Assembly (NCBI GenBank): GCA_037445225.1 | Contig: JBBIKW010000002.1 | Location: forward strand, 248,001-312,000 | Reading direction: 5' to 3' | Length of the DNA stretch: 64,000 nt | Source of the DNA: M3007 sp037445225 | GTDB lineage: Bacteria; Bacteroidota; Bacteroidia; Chitinophagales; Saprospiraceae | Shown: positions 43,879 through 52,020 of the stretch, in pieces | How the letters are laid out: each line of letters starts with the position of its first letter | Numbering within the stretch: position 1 is the stretch's first letter | The notes under the pieces: model-generated | The model's input: the letters and a program-made list of their open reading frames with translations, nothing else | What the model was told of the DNA's origin: nothing | The model's database searches: none | Position numbers and translations under genes: made by a program

Positions 43879-45096
43879 TCACTCCTCGCGCCAGTATGCC
43901 GGTACGCGTACGGCGCGCGCTGCCGGCAGTAGAGACGCCAGCCAGCCGATGAGCAGCACCGTAGCGGTTATGGGGACAAAATCCCACGCGCGCATTGCAA
44001 TGGGATAACTGCTCACGACGAATCCTTCGGGAATGGCTATCAACTCCCACTGCTTTTGAGCGGCGTATAGACCTATGGCTAGCAACATGCCGATAAGCAT
44101 GCCCAGCGTCGTCAGCAACAGCCCTTCGCCGATGAAGATACGCCGAATTAGGACGTCGTCAGCTCCCAAACTCTTCAGCGTGGCAATGTCGCGCTGTTTG
44201 TCTAACACGAGCATCCAAAGAGCCCCTACCATGTTGAACGCCATCAGTACGAGCATTAGGGTTAGGATGGCAAACCCCATCCACTTTTCCAATTGCATTA
44301 CTTTAAAAAAGGCTTCGTTTTGCTCGTATCGGTCGCGCAACACAAAGCCCTCGCCTAAAATTTGTTGTAAACGCTGCTTCACTGCCGATACCGCAGCGCC
44401 GGCAGTGCAGCGCACTTCCAGGGCAGACACCGTGCCGTCGGGAACGTCCAACAGGTCGCGCACCCACGATAGATCAGCCAGAATATACTGATTATCAATT
44501 TCTTGCTGAATCGAAAAGATGCCTACCGGATAGATATAGCGGGTGCGAAAGGGCTGGTCCATGGGACCTCGCTGGTGCCGAGGCATGTAGACCCGCAGCG
44601 GAGCAACAGCGCGTTCGGCATGTAACTTCAACTTGTTGCTCATACCCGCCCCAACGACGGCATAGTAGATGTCTTCGTCCGCTCTTAGAGCATAGCGCCC
44701 CTCGGAAATGGTCGAGTCAATGTCGTTGATGCGCGCATAGTGTGTATCCACACCTTTAAGTACACCAAAGTCCTGAGAACCCTCGTATTCAAAAAAGGCG
44801 ATCTCTTCTAAAGTCTCGCTCACTAATGCTACCCCAGGCGTCTGCCGCAAGCGCTCTAAGAGCGCCCTATCTACTTCGAAAACCTTTCCCTTGGTCGGAG
44901 TTATCTTTATCTCCGGATGGAAGTAGCCGAAAAGCCCCGACAACAGGTCTTCAAAGCCGTTAAATACCGACAGCACTAAGATGAGGGCTGCCGTGCCAAT
45001 AGCTATGCCAAAGACCGAAATGCCGGAGATGATGTGGATGGCATTGGTGCTCCCCTTGGCAAAAAGGTAGCGTCGGGCAAAAAAGAGGGAAAGCAT
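43879..45096 (-). CDS. LolC/E-like ABC transporter permease (FtsX family)
   Basis: 405 aa. First helix at about 20-45 (HIISGISVFGIAIGTAALILVLSVFNGFEDL), a large periplasmic MacB-like domain (about 45-250), then three C-terminal helices of the FtsX domain (MGFAILTLMLVLMAFNMVGALWMLV, then IFIGEGLLLTTLGMLIGMLLAIG). It belongs to the system that extracts lipoproteins from the inner membrane. The start is set at MLSLFFARRYLFAKG, 12 codons into the open frame, matching family N-termini. The matching ATPase is likely the LolD-like gene at 58.3-59.0 kb, not adjacent. Confidence 0.88.
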   Translation of the reverse strand: MLSLFFARRYLFAKGSTNAIHIISGISVFGIAIGTAALILVLSVFNGFEDLLSGLFGYFHPEIKITPTKGKVFEVDRALLERLRQTPGVALVSETLEEIAFFEYEGSQDFGVLKGVDTHYARINDIDSTISEGRYALRADEDIYYAVVGAGMSNKLKLHAERAVAPLRVYMPRHQRGPMDQPFRTRYIYPVGIFSIQQEIDNQYILADLSWVRDLLDVPDGTVSALEVRCTAGAAVSAVKQRLQQILGEGFVLRDRYEQNEAFFKVMQLEKWMGFAILTLMLVLMAFNMVGALWMLVLDKQRDIATLKSLGADDVLIRRIFIGEGLLLTTLGMLIGMLLAIGLYAAQKQWELIAIPEGFVVSSYPIAMRAWDFVPITATVLLIGWLASLLPAARAVRVPAYWREE

Positions 45097-45156
45097 GTGG
45101 TAGCGACAAAGGTCGGATATTTTCAAAAGCAACGGATGTTGTCCGGTTGAGTAGGA

Positions 45157-45164
45157 TATCTTTG
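45157..45164 (+). promoter_or_regulatory. -7 box TATCTTTG for the DciA-like gene
   Basis: Exact TAnnTTTG, 28 nt before ATG 45193, in the divergent gap facing the LolE-like gene. A GACCTTTG, one base off, stands on the minus strand near 45110 and may serve that gene. Confidence 0.45.
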
Positions 45165-45192
45165 TAGAACTCTAGCGGATTTGAGCAAAGCA

Positions 45193-45483
45193 ATGAAGAG
45201 GCACAACGAGCTATCGCTGCGGGAAGCCCTGCAGCTCCTGTTGCGCGAGTACCATTTAGAGGAGCGCCTAAAGGACGAGCGCGTGCGCGCCTTGTGGCAT
45301 GAGCGGATGGGCAAGACGATTAGCGCGTACACCTCCAACGTGCGCGTGCGCAAGGGCGTACTGTACCTGACCCTCGCGTCGGCTCCGCTGCGCCAAGAGC
45401 TGTCGATGCTTCGAGAACAGATCCGCGCTCAAATCAATGAGGAGATGGGAGAACCCTATATTCGGGAGATCGTGATTCGCTGA
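45193..45483 (+). CDS. DUF721/DciA-like protein
   Basis: 96 aa from ATG 45193 (TTG 45181 also possible). A small alpha/beta KH-like fold: LSLREALQLLLREYHLEERL helix, VRALWHERMGKTISAYTSNVRVRKGVLYLTLAS strands, then LRQELSMLREQI. The DUF721 family includes DciA, which helps load the replicative helicase; that role here is by family only. It ends 3 nt from the convergent HHH-protein gene. Confidence 0.78.
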   Translation: MKRHNELSLREALQLLLREYHLEERLKDERVRALWHERMGKTISAYTSNVRVRKGVLYLTLASAPLRQELSMLREQIRAQINEEMGEPYIREIVIR

Positions 45484-45486
45484 GCG

Positions 45487-46560
45487 TCAGGGCTTTTCCG
45501 GGCGCTTACCGGCGTGCAAGAACTCCTGATAGGCCTTTAAGTTTTCCCATTCGCCGTTAGCCGCCAAGAGTGCTTGGGCCGACCAAGTGCCGGGGTCATG
45601 CATGGCATAGCGCGGCCCAGCTTCTGCTAAGATGTCTTTGAGCTGTTGCACGGAGGTGGCGGCCAGCTGGCCATAGGTGGTGATGCCCTTTTCGAAAAGC
45701 AGCTTTTCGATCTTGGGGCCGATGCCCTCGATGACTTTCAAGTCGTCGAAGGGGCCGCCCAATACGGCGACGGAGGGGCCCGAAGTGTCTTCCTCCGTCG
45801 AAGCCTCAGCGGTTGGGCCCTCTACAATGACAGGAGGCTCGGTTAGCTCTTCTAAGGGGATCATGGTTCCGCGCGGTACCGGCTCTATGAAGCGTATGCC
45901 CTCAGATGGAGTGCCGGTGTTTGGCATCGGTTCAGCAGTCTGTTTGGCTTCGGCATCGCGCTGGCTTTGAACGTCGGAGGGCATGATGTTGGGGTCTTCT
46001 TGCTCGGGCGTTGGAACAACATCTACAGGTAATGTTCGTTGGCTCGCTCTCATGGCGCTGTCAAAAGGCGGTTCTGCTGCGGCGGCTGTGCCCAGCGAGA
46101 TATCGCCCTCGTCGAGAACATCTGCCGAGTGGTCTATTTCTAAAGGGACTTCCTCCGACGGGCCTTCTGGAGGCATTTTCCAGCCCAGCTCTGCGGCCAT
46201 CTGTCGGCCTTGTGCTCGCAGCCGTTCGAGTTCGCCTTCCAGCGCCTCCGACCTTTTTCGCAGTTGGCTGTTTTCCCAAGTCAAGCTCTCGATACGCGCC
46301 TCCAACGAAGCGCGGTCGGTCTCCAATGTGGCCGAGCCGTCTTTCATCTCCTTGATCTCTTTTTGCAGGGCTTCGAGGTTTCCGCGTAGGCTGGTATTCT
46401 CTAAGAGCAGCTGTTCGTATTTCTGCTTATAGAGGCCCCACAACAGCCATCCCATCCACAGCCCGATGAGGGCAGCGACGGCCAACATCAAGAGGATCTC
46501 GAAGGTGTGTGTGCTGAATGTACCCGTTCCGGGTCCTTCAAAAATATTTTGTTTAAACAT
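45487..46560 (-). CDS. Membrane-anchored coiled-coil protein with C-terminal helix-hairpin-helix domain
   Basis: 357 aa. One N-terminal membrane helix (about 20-44, ILLMLAVAALIGLWMGWLLWG), a coiled coil (about 48-120, LENTSLRGNLEALQKEIKEM), an acidic Pro-rich disordered region (about 130-270) and a C-terminal HHH-like domain (about 275-350, DDLKVIEGIGPKIEKLLFEKGITTYGQLA), as found in many Bacteroidota. HHH domains bind DNA or protein; the anchor places it on the inner membrane, cytoplasmic side likely. Function unknown. Confidence 0.72.
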   Translation of the reverse strand: MFKQNIFEGPGTGTFSTHTFEILLMLAVAALIGLWMGWLLWGLYKQKYEQLLLENTSLRGNLEALQKEIKEMKDGSATLETDRASLEARIESLTWENSQLRKRSEALEGELERLRAQGRQMAAELGWKMPPEGPSEEVPLEIDHSADVLDEGDISLGTAAAAEPPFDSAMRASQRTLPVDVVPTPEQEDPNIMPSDVQSQRDAEAKQTAEPMPNTGTPSEGIRFIEPVPRGTMIPLEELTEPPVIVEGPTAEASTEEDTSGPSVAVLGGPFDDLKVIEGIGPKIEKLLFEKGITTYGQLAATSVQQLKDILAEAGPRYAMHDPGTWSAQALLAANGEWENLKAYQEFLHAGKRPEKP

Positions 46561-46596
46561 GGCATGAGCGGTTGAAAACCCTCTGTTTGGACGAGA

Positions 46597-47199
46597 TTAA
46601 GGCGTTAATCGAATTTCCACGCGGCGATTTTTGTATCGGCCGCGCGGGTTATCATTAGTAGCTATGGGCTCTCTTTCTCCTTTTGAATAGCAGGCGATAT
46701 CCTCAGCAGGCACACCCTTTTTGACGAGGATTTGTTTAATGACGTTGGCGCGCTGCAGCCCTAAGCGGTCATTGCTCTTGGAGTCGCCCACATTATCGGT
46801 GTGGCCCGTGATGATGACCTTCTGTCGGGTGCTCTTCACATGGTTGGCCAGCTGCGTCAGATACTCCTCCGCGGCGGCCGCATCCTGCTGTCGGGTGGAG
46901 TTGTAGGGGAAGTGGATAAGCACCAAGTCGGGTTGGGCATCGATCGATACGCGATCGATGTCGTTTGGAACGTCGGCAGGAGGCTCGGGCTGTGGAAGCG
47001 GTTCTACGAAAATTGGCGGAGATGGCGAGCCATCGGATTTCTGGACAAATGTATCTACAGGAAAGGGTATTGCTTCCCCGATCGACACAGGAGAGGGCGT
47101 ATTGTTGCACCGCTCTTTGATGCCGCAGACGTACCAACGCCAGCAGATGATGCTCCACAGTATCAGGAGAGCGATCGGAGCCAGTAAACGCGTGCTCAT
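46597..47199 (-). CDS. OmpA-domain peptidoglycan-binding protein
   Basis: 200 aa. One N-terminal hydrophobic helix (LLAPIALLILWSIICWRWYV), a Pro-rich linker, and an OmpA C-terminal domain (about 82-200) with ITGHTDNVGDSKSNDRLGLQRANVIKQIL and NRRVEIRL. The conserved Asp and Arg hold diaminopimelate of peptidoglycan. It lies just upstream of the HHH protein gene on the same strand (36-nt gap), so the two may be cotranscribed. Confidence 0.85.
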   Translation of the reverse strand: MSTRLLAPIALLILWSIICWRWYVCGIKERCNNTPSPVSIGEAIPFPVDTFVQKSDGSPSPPIFVEPLPQPEPPADVPNDIDRVSIDAQPDLVLIHFPYNSTRQQDAAAAEEYLTQLANHVKSTRQKVIITGHTDNVGDSKSNDRLGLQRANVIKQILVKKGVPAEDIACYSKGEREPIATNDNPRGRYKNRRVEIRLTP

Positions 47200-47299
47200 G
47201 CGGGTTTAGAGATATTGGAAGCAAAGTAAATGGGAAACTTCGACAACGCACCCAAAACATTTCCGCTTACCTTCGGTTTATTACAGCAACTTTGCGCTC

Positions 47300-49099
47300 A
47301 TGAGTTTGTCAGACACGGCCAGACCGCGCTTGTCGCGCGAGGCGCTGCGCGAAGCGCTTTATGTCTTGCAGTTCATTCGACCCTATCGATTTTATTTTTT
47401 AGGGGGATTAGTATTGCTGTTTCTCTCGAGCGGGGTGTTCATGCTTTTTCCGTACCTCATTGGAAAGATGCTCGATGTCGCTCAGGGAGTAGTGGTGGAT
47501 TTCGACCTCAAGCGGATTGGTTTATGGTTGGTTGTGGTCCTCATCTTTCAGGGGGTTATTTCCTATTTGAGGGTGCGGTTCTTTGCGGTAGTGAGCGAGC
47601 GCGGCACAGCTGATGTGCGCCGAGCGTTGTACGAGCGGTTGGTGGCTTTGCCCATCGTCTTTTTCGAAAAGAACCGCGTTGGAGAGCTGGTCAGTCGTTT
47701 AACCAACGATGTGGAGCGGTTGTATAACCTGCTGTATTTCATATTGGCTGAGTTTGTTCGGCAGCTGCTGATTTTGGTTGGCGGCATTGGGCTGTTGACG
47801 TGGATGTCGCCGCGTTTGGCCGGAGTGATGCTGGCGACCTTTCCGCTCATTGTCGTTGGTGCTCTGATATTTGGCCGTTGGGTGAGGCGCCTATCGAAGC
47901 GGCGTCAAGAGGCCTTGGGTGAGGCCAATACCATATTGGACGAGACGCTTCAGGGCATTCACGCGGTGAAGGCTTTTGCTAACGAGCTGTTCGAAGTGTG
48001 GCGCTATCATCGGGCTAACGAGCGAGTGGTAGATGTGTCTATGCGCTATGCCTCTGGCCGAGCGCTCTTTGCTGTGTTTATCATCACGCTGCTTTTCGGC
48101 GCGCTGTTTTTCATCTTGGGCTTTGGCATGTATCTGGTGCAAACGCGCCAGATGACGGCGGGTGAGCTTATTGCCTTTGTCACATACACGGCGGTAGTGG
48201 GGGGGTCGATAGCGGGTTTAGGCAACTTTTATACGGAGATGGTTGGTGCTTTAGGGGCCACAGAGCGCATTCGCGAGATTCTCCGTATGCCCACAGAGGT
48301 AGATGAACGCCCTCGCATCAACAAGCCGGCCGATCGCTTAAACGCTCAAGTGGAGTTTATCGACGTGCACTTTGCCTACCCTACAAGGCCCGATGTGGAG
48401 GTGCTCAGAGGCGTGTCATTTAACGTGCCCGCAGGAAAGAAGGTGGCCTTAGTAGGACAGAGCGGTGCAGGCAAGAGCACGATCATGCAGCTGCTGCTGC
48501 AATTTCACCGCCCGCATCGAGGCGCCATTCGGGTGGGCGGCACAAGTATATACGAGTACGACTTGGCCTCTTACCGGAGCCATTTTGCCATTGTTCCACA
48601 GGAAGTTATTCTTTTCGGCGGCACCATTCGAGAAAATATCCTTTACGGCCGCCCAGACGCCTCGGAAGAGGAGGTGGTAGAGGCGGCGCGCAAAGCCAAT
48701 GCATTGGATTTTATCCTGCAGTTTCCGCAAGGGTTCGACACGGTAGTAGGTGAGCGCGGCATCCGCCTGTCGGGAGGGCAGCGGCAGCGCATCGCTATCG
48801 CTCGGGCCATCCTGCGCGATCCTGCCATCTTGTTACTCGACGAAGCGACGTCTTCGCTCGACGCAGAAAGTGAACGCGTCGTACAGGAGGCTTTAGACAA
48901 CTTGATGGAAGGGCGAACGAGCATCATTATCGCCCATCGGCTGGCAACCGTGCGCGCTGTCGATACGATCTACGTGCTCGACGGCGGTCGCATCGTAGAA
49001 CAAGGCACGCATGAAGAGCTATGGGCACGTCAAGACGGCATATACAGCTCCTTGGCGCGCCTCCAATTTGAACATGTGCCTGCCATAACTGCTAGCTAA
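47300..49099 (+). CDS. MsbA-type ABC exporter (fused permease and ATPase)
   Basis: 599 aa. Six membrane helices in about 25-320, then an ATPase domain with Walker A GQSGAGKST (about 390), Q-loop VPQEVILFGGTIRENILYG, signature LSGGQRQRIAIARAI, Walker B ILLLDEATSSLD and switch His in IIAHRL. It resembles lipid A or lipid flippase half-transporters, which work as homodimers in the inner membrane. Substrate not readable. Followed at 62 nt by a START-domain gene on the same strand. Confidence 0.9.
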   Translation: MSLSDTARPRLSREALREALYVLQFIRPYRFYFLGGLVLLFLSSGVFMLFPYLIGKMLDVAQGVVVDFDLKRIGLWLVVVLIFQGVISYLRVRFFAVVSERGTADVRRALYERLVALPIVFFEKNRVGELVSRLTNDVERLYNLLYFILAEFVRQLLILVGGIGLLTWMSPRLAGVMLATFPLIVVGALIFGRWVRRLSKRRQEALGEANTILDETLQGIHAVKAFANELFEVWRYHRANERVVDVSMRYASGRALFAVFIITLLFGALFFILGFGMYLVQTRQMTAGELIAFVTYTAVVGGSIAGLGNFYTEMVGALGATERIREILRMPTEVDERPRINKPADRLNAQVEFIDVHFAYPTRPDVEVLRGVSFNVPAGKKVALVGQSGAGKSTIMQLLLQFHRPHRGAIRVGGTSIYEYDLASYRSHFAIVPQEVILFGGTIRENILYGRPDASEEEVVEAARKANALDFILQFPQGFDTVVGERGIRLSGGQRQRIAIARAILRDPAILLLDEATSSLDAESERVVQEALDNLMEGRTSIIIAHRLATVRAVDTIYVLDGGRIVEQGTHEELWARQDGIYSSLARLQFEHVPAITAS

Positions 49100-49161
49100 T
49101 TTCCCGTACTGTGAAAGGTGAAGAGCCTTTTGGCGCTGTTTTCGCTGTAAATATCTTCACC

Positions 49162-49827
49162 ATGAGGTTGCATCCGTTATCTCTTGCCTATTGGCTCCTC
49201 TTCGTGTCATGGGTGCCTGTCTTTTTAAAAGCCCAGAATGCTTCAAAGGAACTTCCCTGGATATTGAGGAGCGATAAGGACGGTATTCAGGTGTACTATC
49301 GCCAAACGGCGGATGTCCACGAGCTGAAGCTAGTCACCTCCATGCAGGCTTCGCTTGCAAGCATAGCCCAGCTGTTCGACGAAGTCTACAACTATCCGCG
49401 CTGGGGATATCGCTTAGCAGAAGCGCGCTTGGTGAAGCGCGTTTCGGAAACGGAAATGTATTACTACGTCTTGCTCGACTTTCCTTGGCCGCTTAGCGAT
49501 CGCGATCTAATTATGCACACGCGCCTCGACCAGGACCCCAATACCCGCATCCTGACCTCCATCAGCACAGCGGCACCCCGTATGGAGCCGGAAAGAAGCG
49601 GAGTAGTGCGCATCCGAGACGCCCATTCCAAATGGGTGATTGTGCCCACGGGAGCCGGAAAGGTGCAAGTGGAATACTATCTGTACTCGAATCCAGGTGG
49701 CAACTTGCCCGATTGGCTCATCAACTTGGCCGCAGATGTCGGCCCGCGCGAAAGCATCAAGAAGATGCGCGCGCTCTTGCGCGAGGGGCGCTATCGGAAC
49801 GTGTATTTGGCGCACATACGCGAGTGA
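49162..49827 (+). CDS. Exported START-domain lipid-binding protein
   Basis: 221 aa. Start at ATG 49162, which begins a signal peptide (RLHPLSLAYWLLFVSWVPVFLKAQ), not at GTG 49111. The mature part is a START/SRPBCC fold (ILRSDKDGIQVYYRQ, YYYVLLDFPWPLSDRDLIMHT, then LINLAADVGPRESIKKMRALL). It likely carries a lipid or steroid-like ligand in the periplasm. The adjacent MsbA-like exporter on the same strand suggests linked lipid handling. Confidence 0.78.
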   Translation: MRLHPLSLAYWLLFVSWVPVFLKAQNASKELPWILRSDKDGIQVYYRQTADVHELKLVTSMQASLASIAQLFDEVYNYPRWGYRLAEARLVKRVSETEMYYYVLLDFPWPLSDRDLIMHTRLDQDPNTRILTSISTAAPRMEPERSGVVRIRDAHSKWVIVPTGAGKVQVEYYLYSNPGGNLPDWLINLAADVGPRESIKKMRALLREGRYRNVYLAHIRE

Positions 49828-49893
49828 AGGCGCTCAGCAGGCCAACCATATCCCTACGGGTGTTGTTGTGGCGATAGCTGAAATCGCCGTTGT

Positions 49894-51711
49894 ATGAGTT
49901 ATGTCAGTCTGCGCGATGCTGTGCGCGATTTGGAGCGGCACGGCATGTTGCTTCGCATTCGGGAGGAGATAGACCCCGACTTGGAAATGGCTGAAATTCA
50001 CCGCCAGGTTTTTGAACGCCGCGGCCCGGCCATTCTTTACGAGCGCGTCAAGGGTAGCCCGTTTCAGGCGGTTAGCAATTTGTACGGCACCTTTGAGCGC
50101 ACTGCTTTCCTCTTTCGGCACACGTTGGAGCGCGTCAAACGCGTCATCGAGCTGAAGAAAGACCCCGCTGCTTTTTTCCGGGCGCCGCAGCGCTACGCAA
50201 CGGCTCCGTTTACGGCACTGGCGGCTTTGCCGATGCGCAGCGTGCTTCCGCCGCCCATTCTTTATGGGACGACTCGGATTAGCCAATTGCCGCAGATAAA
50301 GAGCTGGCCCATGGATGGAGGTGCCTTCATCACCTTGCCTCAAGTTTTCACGGAAGACCCCGATCAACCTGGCCTCTTGCATTCAAACGTAGGCATGTAC
50401 CGCATCCAACTCTCGGGCAACGAGTATGTTCCCGACGAAGAGGTGGGCATGCATTACCAACTGCACCGCGGCATCGGCGTACATCACACAAAGTACAACG
50501 GGCGCGAAGAGCCGTTCCGGTGCAGTGTCTTTGTGGGCGGCCCGCCCAGCCATGCTTTTGCAGCCATCATGCCCTTGCCGGAAGGACTAAGCGAGCTCAC
50601 CTTTGCTGGCATGCTCGGCGGCCGCCGTTTCCGCTACGTGCGCCGTGACGGCTACCTGCTCAGCAGCGACGCCGATTTTGTGATTACGGGCGAAATTTTG
50701 AAGGGAGTGAAAAAGCCCGAAGGACCTTTTGGCGATCATTTGGGTTATTACTCCCTAAAACACGACTTTCCCGTGCTGCGCGTGCATCGCGTATACCACC
50801 GAAAAGACCCGCTCTGGCACTTCACCGTGGTGGGTCGCCCTCCTCAGGAGGACAGCAGCTTCGGCTGGCTCATCCACGAACTGGTGGCTTTGCTGACCCC
50901 TCAGGAATTTCCCGGCCTTAAGGAGTTGCACGCCGTCGATGCTGCAGGGGTACATCCGCTGCTGCTCGCTATCGGCTACGAGCGCTACATGCCTTTTCGC
51001 GAGCGCGTACCCGAGGAAATCCTCACCATCGCCAACCGCATCTTAGGCTCTGGACAGACGTCGCTGGCGAAGTTTCTCTTCATCGCCGCTGCTGACGACG
51101 ACCCGCGCCTCAATACCCGCGACATCCCGCGCTTCTTTCAACACGTCTTGGAACGCGTCGACTGGACGCGCGACCTGCATTTCTACACCCGCACCACTAT
51201 CGACACGCTCGACTATTCGGGCACGGGCTGGAATGCTGGCTCTAAAGTCGTGATCGCCTGCCGAGGGGAAAGGCGCCGCCGCCTCGACACTGTACTGCCC
51301 GAAGGCTTCTCCCTGCCGCCGGGATTTGACCGCCCCGTTTTCTGCATGCCAGGAGTATTGGCTGTTCAAGCCCCGGCTTTCCAGGTGGAACAAACCGCGC
51401 GCCAACAGGTAGAGGAGTTGTGCAGCTGGTTCGAGCCCCTCCCCCTCGAGCACATCGCTCTTATCGTCTTGGTGGACGACAGCCGTTTTACCGCTGCCAC
51501 GCTGAACAATTTCTTATGGGTAACCTTTACGCGCGCCAACCCAAGCCACGATACCTATGGCGTGGGTGCCTTTTTGGAACACAAACACTGGGGTTGCCGC
51601 GGCCCGCTTGTGATCGATGCCCGCCGAAAACCGCATCATGCCCCCGAGCTGGAACCCGATCCCGACATACAGCGCCGGGTCGAACGCCTATTAGAGCGCT
51701 ATACTTTTTAG
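49894..51711 (+). CDS. ubiD: UbiD family decarboxylase
   Basis: 605 aa. Prenylated-FMN-dependent decarboxylase family for aromatic or polyprenyl-aromatic acids. Seen are the N-terminal SLRDAVRDLERHGMLLRIREEIDPDLE, the core GMYRIQLSGNEYVPDEEVGMHYQLHRGIGVHH, and the catalytic Glu region KPEGPFGDHLGYYS. Length exceeds E. coli UbiD (about 497) by a C-terminal extension. A role in menaquinone-type quinone synthesis is possible but not shown; no UbiX gene is nearby. Confidence 0.88.
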   Translation: MSYVSLRDAVRDLERHGMLLRIREEIDPDLEMAEIHRQVFERRGPAILYERVKGSPFQAVSNLYGTFERTAFLFRHTLERVKRVIELKKDPAAFFRAPQRYATAPFTALAALPMRSVLPPPILYGTTRISQLPQIKSWPMDGGAFITLPQVFTEDPDQPGLLHSNVGMYRIQLSGNEYVPDEEVGMHYQLHRGIGVHHTKYNGREEPFRCSVFVGGPPSHAFAAIMPLPEGLSELTFAGMLGGRRFRYVRRDGYLLSSDADFVITGEILKGVKKPEGPFGDHLGYYSLKHDFPVLRVHRVYHRKDPLWHFTVVGRPPQEDSSFGWLIHELVALLTPQEFPGLKELHAVDAAGVHPLLLAIGYERYMPFRERVPEEILTIANRILGSGQTSLAKFLFIAAADDDPRLNTRDIPRFFQHVLERVDWTRDLHFYTRTTIDTLDYSGTGWNAGSKVVIACRGERRRRLDTVLPEGFSLPPGFDRPVFCMPGVLAVQAPAFQVEQTARQQVEELCSWFEPLPLEHIALIVLVDDSRFTAATLNNFLWVTFTRANPSHDTYGVGAFLEHKHWGCRGPLVIDARRKPHHAPELEPDPDIQRRVERLLERYTF

Positions 51712-51739
51712 AATTTTTTTTCGAAAAAGCCATTGAGCA

Positions 51740-51772
51740 TTTGGAAATGTGCTGATGCGACCATTACCTTTG
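51740..51772 (+). promoter_or_regulatory. Bacteroidota-type promoter of tRNA-Glu
   Basis: TTTG at 51740-51743 and TACCTTTG at 51765-51772, 21 nt apart, near the spacing of the phylum's -33/-7 elements. The tRNA begins 24 nt later. The best complete promoter found in this window. Confidence 0.7.
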
Positions 51773-51795
51773 CACCGCTTTTTCGAAAAGCAAAA

Positions 51796-51867
51796 GGCCC
51801 GTTCGTCTAGCGGTTAGGACGTATCCCTTTCACGGATAAAACACGGGTTCGATTCCCGTACGGGTCA
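51796..51867 (+). tRNA. tRNA-Glu (TTC)
   Basis: 72-nt cloverleaf. Acceptor GGCCCGT pairs with ACGGGTC (one G-U pair), and the discriminator is A at 51867. The anticodon arm TATCC-CTTTCAC-GGATA shows anticodon TTC. The T arm is ACGGG-TTCGATT-CCCGT. No CCA is encoded. It has its own promoter and terminator. Confidence 0.95.
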
Positions 51868-51874
51868 CTCGGAA

Positions 51875-51916
51875 ACCTCGCTCGCGCCTCTTTATCAGCC
51901 GAGCGGGGTTTTTTCG
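51875..51916 (+). terminator. Rho-independent terminator after tRNA-Glu
   Basis: AACCTCGCTCG (51875-51885) pairs with CGAGCGGGGTT (51900-51910) with one G-T wobble, followed by a T-run. It ends the tRNA transcript. Confidence 0.85.
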
Positions 51917-51918
51917 TT

Positions 51919-51926
51919 TATCTTTG
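51919..51926 (+). promoter_or_regulatory. -7 box TATCTTTG for the DPP III gene
   Basis: Exact TAnnTTTG right after the tRNA terminator, 94 nt before the DPP III ATG. No clear -33 element. Confidence 0.45.
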
Positions 51927-52020
51927 CCCTCGGAAAACAGGAAAATACCGCCACTCATGGCGCCTCACAAGCCGATCGCTCGTATTTCTTTTCTATCGCT
52001 ATTCTAAATTTTAATAATCT